Notes under the pieces: generated by a model
The model's input: only the letters and a program-made list of their open reading frames with translations
Database searches by the model: none
What the model was told of the DNA's origin: nothing
Made by a program: the position numbers and the translations under genes
DNA from: Pseudomonadota bacterium
GTDB taxonomy: Bacteria; Pseudomonadota; Alphaproteobacteria; Rhizobiales; Rhizobiaceae
Direction of reading: 5' to 3'
DNA length: 24,422 bases
NCBI GenBank assembly: GCA_023399635.1
Contig: JAEWOP010000047.1
Location: forward strand, 1-24,422
Shown here: piece by piece, positions 15,156 to 21,921 of the stretch
How the letters are laid out: each line of letters starts with the position of its first letter
How positions within the stretch are numbered: the stretch's first letter is position 1

Positions 15156-16868
15156 TCAGCCTTCCGTGCTAGCCACGATCCGGTTCGCCGCCGAGACAAT
15201 TGCCTCTAGCGAAGCCGCGACGATATTGGTGTTGATGCCGACGCCGAACAGCTTGCCGCCAGGGTGCTCGACTTCGACATAGGCAATGGCCGAAGCATTT
15301 GAACCGTGCTGCAGCGAATGCTCTGAATAGTCTGCCACGGACAGTGCAACACCCAGATAGTTCGATAGCGCATCAATGAAGCCGTCGATCGGCCCGGTTC
15401 CCTTGCCCTCGATTCGCTTCGTCTCGCCCCGATCAGTGATCTCCGCCGCGACGACACGGATGCCCTTGTGATCGGTCCCTGCCGGGAACGTGTGGTGGTC
15501 GACGAATTTCAATCGCGCGTCCGGCTGCTCGACATAATGCTTCAGGAAGTGCTCGTGAATCCGCTTGGAAGGAAGCTCAACGCCCTCTTCATCGGTAATG
15601 CGCTGAATTTCCTCGCGGAACTCCACCTGCAGGTTGCGCGGCAGGTTGATGCCGTAGTCCGCCTGCAGGATATAGGCGATGCCGCCCTTGCCCGACTGCG
15701 AATTGATGCGGATGATCGCCTCGTAGGTGCGCCCCACGTCCTGCGGGTCGATCGGCAGATAAGGGACCTCCCAGACCGGATGGTTGGCAACCTTGATCGC
15801 CTTCATGCCCTTGTTGATTGCATCCTGGTGCGAACCCGAGAACGCAGTGTAAACCAACTCGCCCACATAAGGATGGCGCTCGGGGATGACCATCTCGTTT
15901 GAGTATTCGTAGACGGACTTGATCCGCTCGATATCAGAACAATCCAGTTCAGGATCAACACCTTGCGTGTACATGTTGAGCGCCAGGGTGACGATATCGA
16001 CATTGCCGGTACGCTCGCCATTGCCGAACAGCGTGCCTTCGACACGGTCGGCGCCGGCCATCAAGCCGAGCTCCGTTGCCGCGATGCCCGTGCCCCGGTC
16101 GTTGTGTGGATGCAGCGAGATGATGACGTTCTCGCGGCTGTCGATATTGCGGCACATCCACTCGATCTGGTCGGCATAGATGTTCGGCGTGGCCATCTCG
16201 ACGGTCGATGGCAGGTTGAGGATCAGCTTTTTGTCGCCAGTCGGCTTCACCTCGGCGATGACAGCATTACAGATCTCCAGCGCCACCTCCAGTTCCGTGC
16301 CGGTGAAGCTCTCTGGCGAGTACTCGAAGCGATAACCACCGCCCGCCTTCGCCGCCATGTCCATGATCATCTTCGCCGCGTCCACCGCGATCTGCCGGAT
16401 GCCGGCGACATCTTTCCCGAACACCACGCGGCGCTGCAGTTCGGAGGTCGAATTGTAGAAGTGGATGATCGGGTTGTGCGCCCCGTCCAGCGATTCGAAC
16501 GTCCGCGTGATCAGCTCCGGCCGGCACTGCACCAGCACCTGCAGCGAAACATCGTCTGGAACGCCACCCTCTTCCACGCACCAGCGAGCGAAGTCGAAGT
16601 CGGTCTGGGAAGCAGAAGGGAAGCCGATTTCGATTTCCTTGAAGCCCATGTCGAGCAGCAGCTTGAACATGCGTGCCTTGCGGTCATGCCCCATCGGGTT
16701 GACCAGCGACTGGTTGCCGTCGCGCAGGTCGACCGAGCACCAGATCGGCGCCTTGTCGATCACCTTGGAGGGCCAGGTTCGGTCGGAAATGTCGATCTGC
16801 GGATAAGGGCGGTATTTCTTTGCCGCGTCGGGCATGCCGCTCTTCGGGGTGTGAGTCTTCGCATCCAT
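15156..16868 (-). CDS. leuA: 2-isopropylmalate synthase, LeuA type 2
   Basis: A 570-residue enzyme that condenses acetyl-CoA with 2-oxoisovalerate to 2-isopropylmalate, the first committed step of leucine synthesis. The DRE-TIM motif appears as CSVDLRDGNQ (D50 in DLRD binds metal), and the metal site HPHNDRGTG is intact. The length and C-terminal regulatory (LeuA allosteric) domain, with GPIDGFIDALSNYLGV and HGSNASAIAYVEV, mark the longer type-2 form with feedback control by leucine. The frame is open to 16910, but ATG 16868 (MDAKTHTPKSGMPDAAKKYRPYP) matches the family opening; its ribosome site is weak. Upstream lies a leader ORF and hairpin set consistent with leucine attenuation. It is convergent with the membrane protein gene, 4 bp from its stop. 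Confidence 0.97.
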   Translation of the reverse strand: MDAKTHTPKSGMPDAAKKYRPYPQIDISDRTWPSKVIDKAPIWCSVDLRDGNQSLVNPMGHDRKARMFKLLLDMGFKEIEIGFPSASQTDFDFARWCVEEGGVPDDVSLQVLVQCRPELITRTFESLDGAHNPIIHFYNSTSELQRRVVFGKDVAGIRQIAVDAAKMIMDMAAKAGGGYRFEYSPESFTGTELEVALEICNAVIAEVKPTGDKKLILNLPSTVEMATPNIYADQIEWMCRNIDSRENVIISLHPHNDRGTGIAATELGLMAGADRVEGTLFGNGERTGNVDIVTLALNMYTQGVDPELDCSDIERIKSVYEYSNEMVIPERHPYVGELVYTAFSGSHQDAINKGMKAIKVANHPVWEVPYLPIDPQDVGRTYEAIIRINSQSGKGGIAYILQADYGINLPRNLQVEFREEIQRITDEEGVELPSKRIHEHFLKHYVEQPDARLKFVDHHTFPAGTDHKGIRVVAAEITDRGETKRIEGKGTGPIDGFIDALSNYLGVALSVADYSEHSLQHGSNASAIAYVEVEHPGGKLFGVGINTNIVAASLEAIVSAANRIVASTEG

Positions 16869-16961
16869 CGTCTTGTCTCGTTTTACTTCACGCCACGGCA
16901 CACAGTGCAATCATGGGCGCTGGCCGTTGGCCTTGAATAATTCAGGTGTGAAAGGTGATGA

Positions 16962-17019
16962 GAGGAGCTCTTGCGCCGGCAGGCTTTTCGGCCGCCGGGC
17001 GCTCCTCAACGGACCCGGC
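16962..17019 (-). promoter_or_regulatory. Predicted leucine attenuator: competing hairpins before leuA
   Basis: Read on the minus strand, three stems share sequence. GCCGGG (17019-17014) can pair with CCCGGC (16999-16994). GAGGAGC (17007-17001, over the leader stop codon) can pair with GCTCCTC (16968-16962). A compact hairpin can form from CCGGC-GGC and GCC-T-GCCGG around CGAAAA, just before GCTCCTC. The last is followed by the pyrimidine-rich CTCCTCTCATCACCTTTC and is the best terminator candidate, though a clean T-run is lacking. Mutually exclusive folding next to a leucine-rich leader is the attenuation layout. The pairings are read by eye; no energies were calculated. Confidence 0.55.
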
Positions 17020-17131
17020 AACCGCGCGTAAGGTCGAGGCTAAGAAGCGAGAGAGGCGCGAAAACCGTCGCCCCGGCCGCGAAGCGGCGGGCGGTCGAAC
17101 GGTCAGACATGATCGCGCCTGTCATGGTCAT
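17006..17131 (-). CDS. leuL: Leader peptide of leuA (leucine-rich), predicted leaderless
   Basis: A 41-codon ORF from ATG 17131 to TGA 17006-17008. Residues 26-34 read PLSLLSLDL: five leucine codons (CTC, CTT, CTT, CTC, CTT) in eight positions, 137 nt upstream of leuA. Ribosome stalling on these codons when leucyl-tRNA is short would select between the hairpins that follow. The promoter at 17138-17166 predicts transcription to start on the A of this ATG, so the ORF would have no 5' UTR. The S. meliloti trpL leader is, to my knowledge, also leaderless, which supports the reading. In-frame ATGs at 17125 and 17110 are alternatives, none with a good Shine-Dalgarno. The N-terminal half is rich in Arg and Ala. 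Not confirmed by comparison. Confidence 0.65.
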   Translation of the reverse strand: MTMTGAIMSDRSTARRFAAGATVFAPLSLLSLDLTRGCRVR

Positions 17132-17137
17132 GGCTCA

Positions 17138-17166
17138 GCTATACCCACTGAGGATCCTCCTGACAA
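17138..17166 (-). promoter_or_regulatory. Promoter of the leuL-leuA transcript
   Basis: TTGTCA (17161-17166) and TATAGC (17138-17143) are separated by exactly 17 bp, one and two bases from consensus. Six nt after the -10 box comes the A of ATG 17131. The spacer contains the 10-bp palindrome GAGGATCCTC (17150-17159), which could be an operator or chance. Confidence 0.65.
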
Positions 17167-17193
17167 GGCAGATTGCTCGCTTCCGGTACGCCA

Positions 17194-18378
17194 TCAAGGA
17201 CGCGCGGGCGTCATGAAGCGCTGCAGCCCCATCATCAACCCGCCCGCGACCAGACCCCAGAAGGCACCTGAGATTCCTGCGAATGACACCCCGGACGCGG
17301 TGATGAGAAAGGTGACCGCCGCCGCCTCACGCGTCTCCGGGTCCTTGAACGCCGCGACCGCCGATCCGGAGAACGCGCCGATCAGCGCAAGCCCCGCCAC
17401 TGCCTGAATCAGGATTGGCGGCGCAAGCGACACGAAGGCCGTCACCGCGCCGGCCAAGAGCCCGAGCACGACATAGCCGATGCCGCCAATGATTGCCGCC
17501 CAGTAACGCTTGGCAGGGTCCGGATGGGCATCCTCGCCGGCGCACATAGCAGCGGTGATTGCTGCGAGATTGACCGCATGTCCGCCAAAGGGCGCAGACA
17601 ACAAGGAAAAGAAGCCGGTCGCGGCGAACAGGGGACCTGGTTGCGGATCGTAATGATTGACCTTGAGCACCGCGATTCCCGGGATGTTCTGTGACGCCAT
17701 GGTGACGAGGAAAAGCGGCAGCGCTATCGAGATCAGCGCTGGCAATGTAAGAACCGGAGCGATGAACTCCAACGGTGGTGCGAGCGAGTTGCTCCACTGG
17801 GAGAGCGCGCCATCCGGCAGGTCCACTCCCACGATCATCACGATGACGAAGGCGACCAAGGCGGCCGGCACCGCAAACAGCCGCTTGACCATCAACACCA
17901 CTGCCCAAGCCACAAGGATCGGTAGTCCAAGCAGCGGATCAAAGGCTATCGCTCGGAAGGGAGCAAAACAAAGGCCAAGAATAACGCCTGACAGCATGGC
18001 ATTGGCAAGCGGCGCCGGAATGGCGGCAACGGCTTTGCCAAGGGGGCGAAAGAGACCAGCGATGACAATCAGAATGCCGCAGATCAGGAAAGCACCCACG
18101 GCCGCCGGGAAGCCGCCCTCCACTGTTCCCGACGAGACAAGCAGCGCTGCACCCGGGGTCGACCACGCGATGGAGACAGGCAATCGCGTCCACGCGCTCA
18201 GCATGATTGCGCATACCCCCATGGAGACCGACAGCGCCATCAATCCTGATGCTGCCTGATGATCCGTTGCCCCAACAGCTTTAAGGCCCTGCAGCACCAC
18301 CGCAAACGAGCTGGCAAAGCCCACAAAAGCTGTCAGGCAGCCCATGAAGAAGCTCTGCGGCGAGAGGTCTTTAAGCAT
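17194..18378 (-). CDS. BenE-type benzoate/H+ symporter family permease
   Basis: A 394-residue inner-membrane protein, almost wholly hydrophobic, with about 11-12 helices. Family markers of the BenE (COG3135) group can be read: LPVSIAWSTPGAALL near 85-100, AIPAPLANAMLSGVILGLCFAPF in the middle, VTMASQNIPGIAVL, and the conserved SAPFGGHAVNLAAITAAMCAGEDAHPDPAKRYWAA. The ending reads GISGAFWGLVAGGLMMGLQRF. The family was named for benzoate uptake, but many members lack benzoate genes nearby, as here, so the substrate is open. The ATG is at 18376-18378 with no convincing Shine-Dalgarno. It lies upstream of the leuA promoter on the same strand with no terminator between, so read-through into the leuA leader is possible. 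Confidence 0.92.
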   Translation of the reverse strand: MLKDLSPQSFFMGCLTAFVGFASSFAVVLQGLKAVGATDHQAASGLMALSVSMGVCAIMLSAWTRLPVSIAWSTPGAALLVSSGTVEGGFPAAVGAFLICGILIVIAGLFRPLGKAVAAIPAPLANAMLSGVILGLCFAPFRAIAFDPLLGLPILVAWAVVLMVKRLFAVPAALVAFVIVMIVGVDLPDGALSQWSNSLAPPLEFIAPVLTLPALISIALPLFLVTMASQNIPGIAVLKVNHYDPQPGPLFAATGFFSLLSAPFGGHAVNLAAITAAMCAGEDAHPDPAKRYWAAIIGGIGYVVLGLLAGAVTAFVSLAPPILIQAVAGLALIGAFSGSAVAAFKDPETREAAAVTFLITASGVSFAGISGAFWGLVAGGLMMGLQRFMTPARP

Positions 18379-18738
18379 GAGGATCTCTGAGGAAGTGTAG
18401 CGATGGCGGCATAACGAGCAAAGATGCAGCTCTTTGGCAAGTCGAGTGACATGATCATCGGTTCGCCGCGGTGGTCGTCCTCCTTCGCTTCCTCCTGCCG
18501 CTGCCTTGGCAGGTCTTAGTCAAGATCATCGTTTCTCAAGGCTTCACGACGTGAACGGAATGCAACTCTCCGTCAACAACGGCACGGGCTTGTGGCCAGG
18601 CGTTGCGCTTTGGCTGGGGCGTCCGTCGGAGCTTACGGTCATTACGCTACGAAGGCAGGCGCCTTGATGTGAAGTTCTCGCGCTGGAACTTCGCGTGTTC
18701 GGCTGGATTTCCCAAAAGACATGAGGAGCGCTTTACCC
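18379..18738. other. Intergenic region of 360 bp between divergent benE-type and DUF4334 genes
   Basis: No convincing gene was found. It must hold promoters for both neighbours, but none has good -35/-10 boxes by eye. A hairpin CCTGCC (18494-18499) / GGCAGG (18508-18513) and the inverted repeat at 18671-18692 are the only clear structures. A plus-strand frame from 18603 is open but runs out of frame into the DUF4334 gene and looks like a shadow. Confidence 0.6.
18671..18692. repeat. Inverted repeat upstream of the DUF4334 gene, possible operator
   Basis: GAAGTTC (18671-18677) and GAACTTC (18686-18692) form a perfect inverted repeat with an 8-bp spacer, 47 bp before the likely start. The 15-bp centre-to-centre distance would put both halves on nearly the same DNA face with a dimeric regulator. 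It could also be an RNA hairpin near the 5' end of the message. Confidence 0.5.
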
Positions 18739-19266
18739 GTGAAAGCCGAAGTCTCGGACACGCCACTGACTTGGTTCCAGTCCCAGCCACCCGTCCTGCC
18801 CAACCAGATGGTCGGCCTTTGGAAGGGCACCGGCATCCCCTCCGGGCATCCGCTCGACGGCGTGCTGGAGAACCTGCAGTGGTTCGGCAAGCGTTTCCAC
18901 CCAGATATGCGAGCAGACGCCCTTCTCTTCCAGTCCGGGGAGAGACGTCTCATTGCCGTTGAGCCGCGTTGGCTCCCTGTTCGGCTGGCCATCAGACTTG
19001 CCTCTTTCGGCCGCACGCCCGTTGCGAGGAACCTCTTCGGGTACCTTCGAAAGGCCATCAGGGCTCGAGGCCAAACCGCAGCACTGCAGTTGCGGACACT
19101 CCAGGAAACGGAAAGCGCTGCAATGGTCTATGACCATCAACCGATCGTCGATTACTTCCGCAAGATCAACGATTCGGAGGTTGCCGGGATGATGATCGTG
19201 GAGGCAGATCCCCGGCTGTATTTCTTCAAGTTGCGTCGCGTCGATGCTGCCGAGGTGGTGACCTGA
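18739..19266 (+). CDS. GXWXG/DUF4334 domain protein
   Basis: A 175-residue soluble protein. Near the start it has GLWKGTGIPSGHPLDGVLENLQWFGKRF, the GXWXG domain, where G-L-W-K-G is the namesake motif. The C-terminal half (ESAAMVYDHQPIVDYFRKINDSEVAGMMIVEADPRLYFFKLRRV) is the DUF4334 domain. These two domains usually occur together; the function is unknown, and the compact beta fold suggests ligand binding. I start at GTG 18739 because GAGGAG lies 10 nt upstream; ATG 18721 is in frame and would add six residues. It is followed after about 100 bp by the quinoprotein accessory genes on the same strand; co-transcription is possible but not shown. Confidence 0.87.
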   Translation: MKAEVSDTPLTWFQSQPPVLPNQMVGLWKGTGIPSGHPLDGVLENLQWFGKRFHPDMRADALLFQSGERRLIAVEPRWLPVRLAIRLASFGRTPVARNLFGYLRKAIRARGQTAALQLRTLQETESAAMVYDHQPIVDYFRKINDSEVAGMMIVEADPRLYFFKLRRVDAAEVVT

Positions 19267-19368
19267 GTAGAAGCGCGGCGAACGAGACACCGGCGGCATG
19301 GCCTTTGAACCTGACGGCTCTCCGTTGCCTAGACTTCCGAATTGGCGAAACCGGTGGTATTATCCGGC

Positions 19369-20349
19369 ATGTCAGGAAGCAAGCACAGAAGTGCCGGTGA
19401 TACCCGACACGCCGCCGGAGCTGTGAGCTTCACGCGGCGCGAAACCATAGCTCTTGGTTTCTGTCTCTGTTGCCTGCCGACAAGCGGCTTTGCGGCTCAA
19501 TCTTCTTCCTTGCGGGATCTTGGAAATGGTGTGTTCGTTCGCGAAGCCCCGCACGAAGAAACCTCTCCCGCAAACAAGGGTGGTATCGCCAATATCGGTT
19601 TCATCATCGGTCGCGACAGCGTCTTGGTGACCGACCCCGGCGGCAGTGCAGCAGACGGTAGATGGCTTCGCGCCCAGATAAGGCAACGAACAGATAAGCC
19701 AATCCGGTACGTGGTCATGAGCCACGTCCATCCCGACCACTGCTTTGGCGCTGTGGCTTTTGTCGAGGACCAGCCGGAATTCATCGGGCACCGGGCCCTG
19801 CGATCGGCTCTTGATGCCCGGGGAAATTTTTACCAGCAGCGTCTCGTCGATCTGCTTGGACCGGACGATGCCGGCACCATCGTGCGCCCCACACGGGAGG
19901 TCGTCGATGCGGCGGAGCTCGATCTGGGCGATCGTCTGGTCCGGATCATGGCACACAGGACCGCGCACACCGATTGCGACCTGTCGATGTTCGACATAGC
20001 CACCGGCACGCTTTTCCCGGCGGACCTGCTGTTCGTCGACCGCGTTCCGTCGCTGGACGGAAGCCTCCCGGGATGGATTTCCGAAGCCGAGCAACTCAAG
20101 GAAGTCGCTCCGGCCCGCGCCGTGCCGGGACACGGTCCGGCAACCGTCGACTTCGCTCCTGCCATGGAAAAGCAGATGCGTTACCTGACGGCGCTCTACG
20201 ATCAAACGCGAAAGGCGATTGCCGAAGGCATGACGATAGACGAGGCCAGTCGAACAGTCGCTGCGGGAGAAGGCGAAGGTTGGGCGCTGTTTGACGACTA
20301 CAACGGCCGCAATGTCATCCAGGCCTATAAGGAGCTTGAGTGGGAATAG
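19369..20349 (+). CDS. Quinoprotein relay system zinc metallohydrolase (MBL fold, SoxH-like)
   Basis: A 326-residue metallo-beta-lactamase-fold protein. The zinc motif HVHPDH is at about 119-124, followed by HRTAHTDCD, then PADLLFVDRVPSLDGSLPGW and VPGHGP, giving a complete two-zinc set. An export signal precedes it: FTRRETIALGFCLCCLPTSGFAA, with a twin-arginine look (TRRETIALG), so it is probably periplasmic. It resembles the SoxH-related 'quinoprotein relay system zinc metallohydrolase' families that accompany PQQ-dependent dehydrogenases. ATG 19369 is chosen; TTG 19342 and GTG 19423 are in frame, the last giving a signal peptide right at the start. No start has a good ribosome site. The SoxYZ-like gene follows after 30 bp. 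Confidence 0.85.
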   Translation: MSGSKHRSAGDTRHAAGAVSFTRRETIALGFCLCCLPTSGFAAQSSSLRDLGNGVFVREAPHEETSPANKGGIANIGFIIGRDSVLVTDPGGSAADGRWLRAQIRQRTDKPIRYVVMSHVHPDHCFGAVAFVEDQPEFIGHRALRSALDARGNFYQQRLVDLLGPDDAGTIVRPTREVVDAAELDLGDRLVRIMAHRTAHTDCDLSMFDIATGTLFPADLLFVDRVPSLDGSLPGWISEAEQLKEVAPARAVPGHGPATVDFAPAMEKQMRYLTALYDQTRKAIAEGMTIDEASRTVAAGEGEGWALFDDYNGRNVIQAYKELEWE

Positions 20350-20379
20350 CACCGAGACCGGTGCAAGGAGGAGATGATG

Positions 20380-21198
20380 ATGATGCCGATATCAAGACCG
20401 GCTTTCGCGGTTGCCCTGGTCGCTGCGCTGTGTGCCGGACCTGCTCTTGCCGCAGAACCGTCTGATCCAGACGCCAAGCGGGAGGAGCGCTGGCAGGTGA
20501 TTGCCGATTACCTTTTCGATGATCGCGAAGTGCTGCCGACTGACACCCTGATCAAGATCGACGCGCCAAAACGGGCCCAGGATGCGGCTCTTGTGCCCAT
20601 TACCCTGACAATGCCCGAGAAGGACAAGATCAAGTCGGTCTATCTCGTGATCGACGACAATCCGGCACCGCTCGCCGCCCACGTGACCTTCGGACCGGCC
20701 GCGGATCCCGGCACACTGCAGTTGCGCGTCCGGATCGACACCTACACCAACGTTCATGCGGTTGCAGAAACCAAGGATGGCAAGCTCTTTTCAACCGTCG
20801 CCTTCGTGAAGGCATCGGGCGGCTGTTCGGCGCCCTCCGGTCCCAGTGACGCGGAAGCCATGAAGGGCATGGGAGAGATGCGGATGAAGTTCTCGCAGGA
20901 TATCCAGACGAAGGTGCCCGCCGAGGCGACGCTGATGATCCGTCACCCCAACTTCAATGGCATGCAGATGAACCAGCTTACGCGGCTCTACACGCCCCCG
21001 CGTTACCTCGACAAGATGACCGTCACGCACAATGGCCAGACCGTGCTGGACATGGTCGGCGACATCTCGCTTTCAACCAACCCCGTGTTCAGCTTCAACT
21101 TCATTCCAACCGGCACGGGGCCGATGACGGTGGTCGCATCCGACACGAAGGGCGGGCGTTGGGAGCAGAGTTTCGATGTCCCCACGGCGACCCAGTGA
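20380..21198 (+). CDS. Quinoprotein dehydrogenase-associated SoxYZ-like carrier
   Basis: About 272 residues, exported: signal RPAFAVALVAALCAGPALA with an ALA|AEP cleavage site. The first half is SoxY-like (DREVLPTDTLIKIDAPKRAQDAALVPITL...), ending in GGCSAPSG with one Cys at about 150, which matches the sulfur-carrying cysteine of SoxY. The second half (VPAEATLMIRHPNFNGMQM ... GDISLSTNPVFSFNF) is SoxZ-like, so the carrier is a SoxY-SoxZ fusion. In the known context such proteins sit beside PQQ alcohol dehydrogenases, with an unproven redox or maturation role. Four ATGs stand in tandem (20374-20385). AGGAGG at 20366-20371 has best spacing to 20380 or 20377. It overlaps no gene, and the CxxxCW gene begins 10 bp after its stop. 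Confidence 0.9.
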   Translation: MMPISRPAFAVALVAALCAGPALAAEPSDPDAKREERWQVIADYLFDDREVLPTDTLIKIDAPKRAQDAALVPITLTMPEKDKIKSVYLVIDDNPAPLAAHVTFGPAADPGTLQLRVRIDTYTNVHAVAETKDGKLFSTVAFVKASGGCSAPSGPSDAEAMKGMGEMRMKFSQDIQTKVPAEATLMIRHPNFNGMQMNQLTRLYTPPRYLDKMTVTHNGQTVLDMVGDISLSTNPVFSFNFIPTGTGPMTVVASDTKGGRWEQSFDVPTATQ

Positions 21199-21208
21199 GG
21201 GCCTGCAC

Positions 21209-21796
21209 ATGTTGGACATGATGGGACGCGCGGCGACCTCGGCGATTGCCTCACTTGTACTGGCCTTGGTTCTGATCTCCGCAAGCGCGCACGCCGCACG
21301 GGCGGCCGTGGCTGAGCCGGCAGGCCTTTGGACCGGACCGATGCGGGGAGAAACCCCAGCGACATTGAAGGGCGCAGTGGTTCTCGATCTTGAGGCCCTG
21401 GAGGCTTTGCTTCCCAAGAAGCCGGTGCTTCTCGATGTGGGCCTTGCAGACAAGAAGCCGGAGAGCTTTCCCGAAGATCGGCTCTGGCTACCAACGCACC
21501 GCTCTATCCCCGGCGCAACGTGGTTTCCAGGAGGCGGCGCGGCGGATCTCACCACGGAGCAGGAAGATGTCCTCCTGCGTCGCGTAGAGGAACTGACGCA
21601 CGGCAACAGGTCCGCCTCCATCGTCACATTCTGCCGACCACAATGCTGGGGAAGCTGGAACCTGGCCAAGCGCTTGGTAATGAAGGGGTATACCGGCGTT
21701 TACTGGTTTCCAGGCGGCATCGATCAATGGCAGGAGGCCCACAAAGCAACGGAGGTCGAGCCAGATGAGGCATGGCCGGCAGAGCGCGGAAGATAG
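21209..21796 (+). CDS. PQQ-dependent catabolism-associated CxxCW-motif (rhodanese-like) protein
   Basis: A 195-residue exported protein. The N-terminal hydrophobic stretch TSAIASLVLALVLISASAHAARA is a signal peptide. The body is rhodanese-like: VLLDVGLADKKPESF, then LPTHRSIPGATWFPGGG, and the active loop TFCRPQCWGSWNLAKRLV with Cys142, Cys146 and Trp147. This is C-x3-C-W, although the family is named for CXXCW. The partner cysteine pair suggests thiol-redox or persulfide chemistry together with the SoxYZ-like carrier. ATG 21209 is supported by GTGAGGG (21195-21201); the frame is open to 21176 inside the SoxYZ-like gene. Last gene of the cluster, convergent with the ABC exporter 125 bp away; no terminator was recognised there. 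Confidence 0.88.
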   Translation: MLDMMGRAATSAIASLVLALVLISASAHAARAAVAEPAGLWTGPMRGETPATLKGAVVLDLEALEALLPKKPVLLDVGLADKKPESFPEDRLWLPTHRSIPGATWFPGGGAADLTTEQEDVLLRRVEELTHGNRSASIVTFCRPQCWGSWNLAKRLVMKGYTGVYWFPGGIDQWQEAHKATEVEPDEAWPAERGR

Positions 21797-21921
21797 GCTT
21801 CAAACCGCATTTCCTCTCGCCTGCTTTCCGTGCCTGCCGTTGGTTCAAGCCACAGCAGCGTAACGGGTTGAGTAGCTACCTCTTACCCGATGCGCGGCAG
21901 ATCTTGAACGAGGACCGAAGA

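Noticed and set aside
15963..16940. Plus-strand open frame of 325 codons opposite leuA
   Set aside because: The sense strand encodes unmistakable LeuA; the antisense frame has no domain and a biased composition.
16955..17407. Plus-strand open frame covering the leuA leader region
   Set aside because: It runs antisense to the end of the BenE-type gene and to the leader ORF, has no ribosome site and is Arg/Ala/Pro-rich.
18603..18962. Plus-strand open frame of 119 codons upstream of DUF4334
   Set aside because: Most of it overlaps the DUF4334 gene in another frame; composition is Arg/Ser-rich without motifs.
19335..19369. TATTAT (19358-19363) as a -10 box making the metallohydrolase mRNA leaderless
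   Set aside because: The matching -35 (TTCCGA) agrees at only about half the positions, and the start codon itself is uncertain.
19372..20352. Minus-strand open frame of 326 codons opposite the metallohydrolase
   Set aside because: The plus strand carries all zinc motifs in order; the antisense translation has none.
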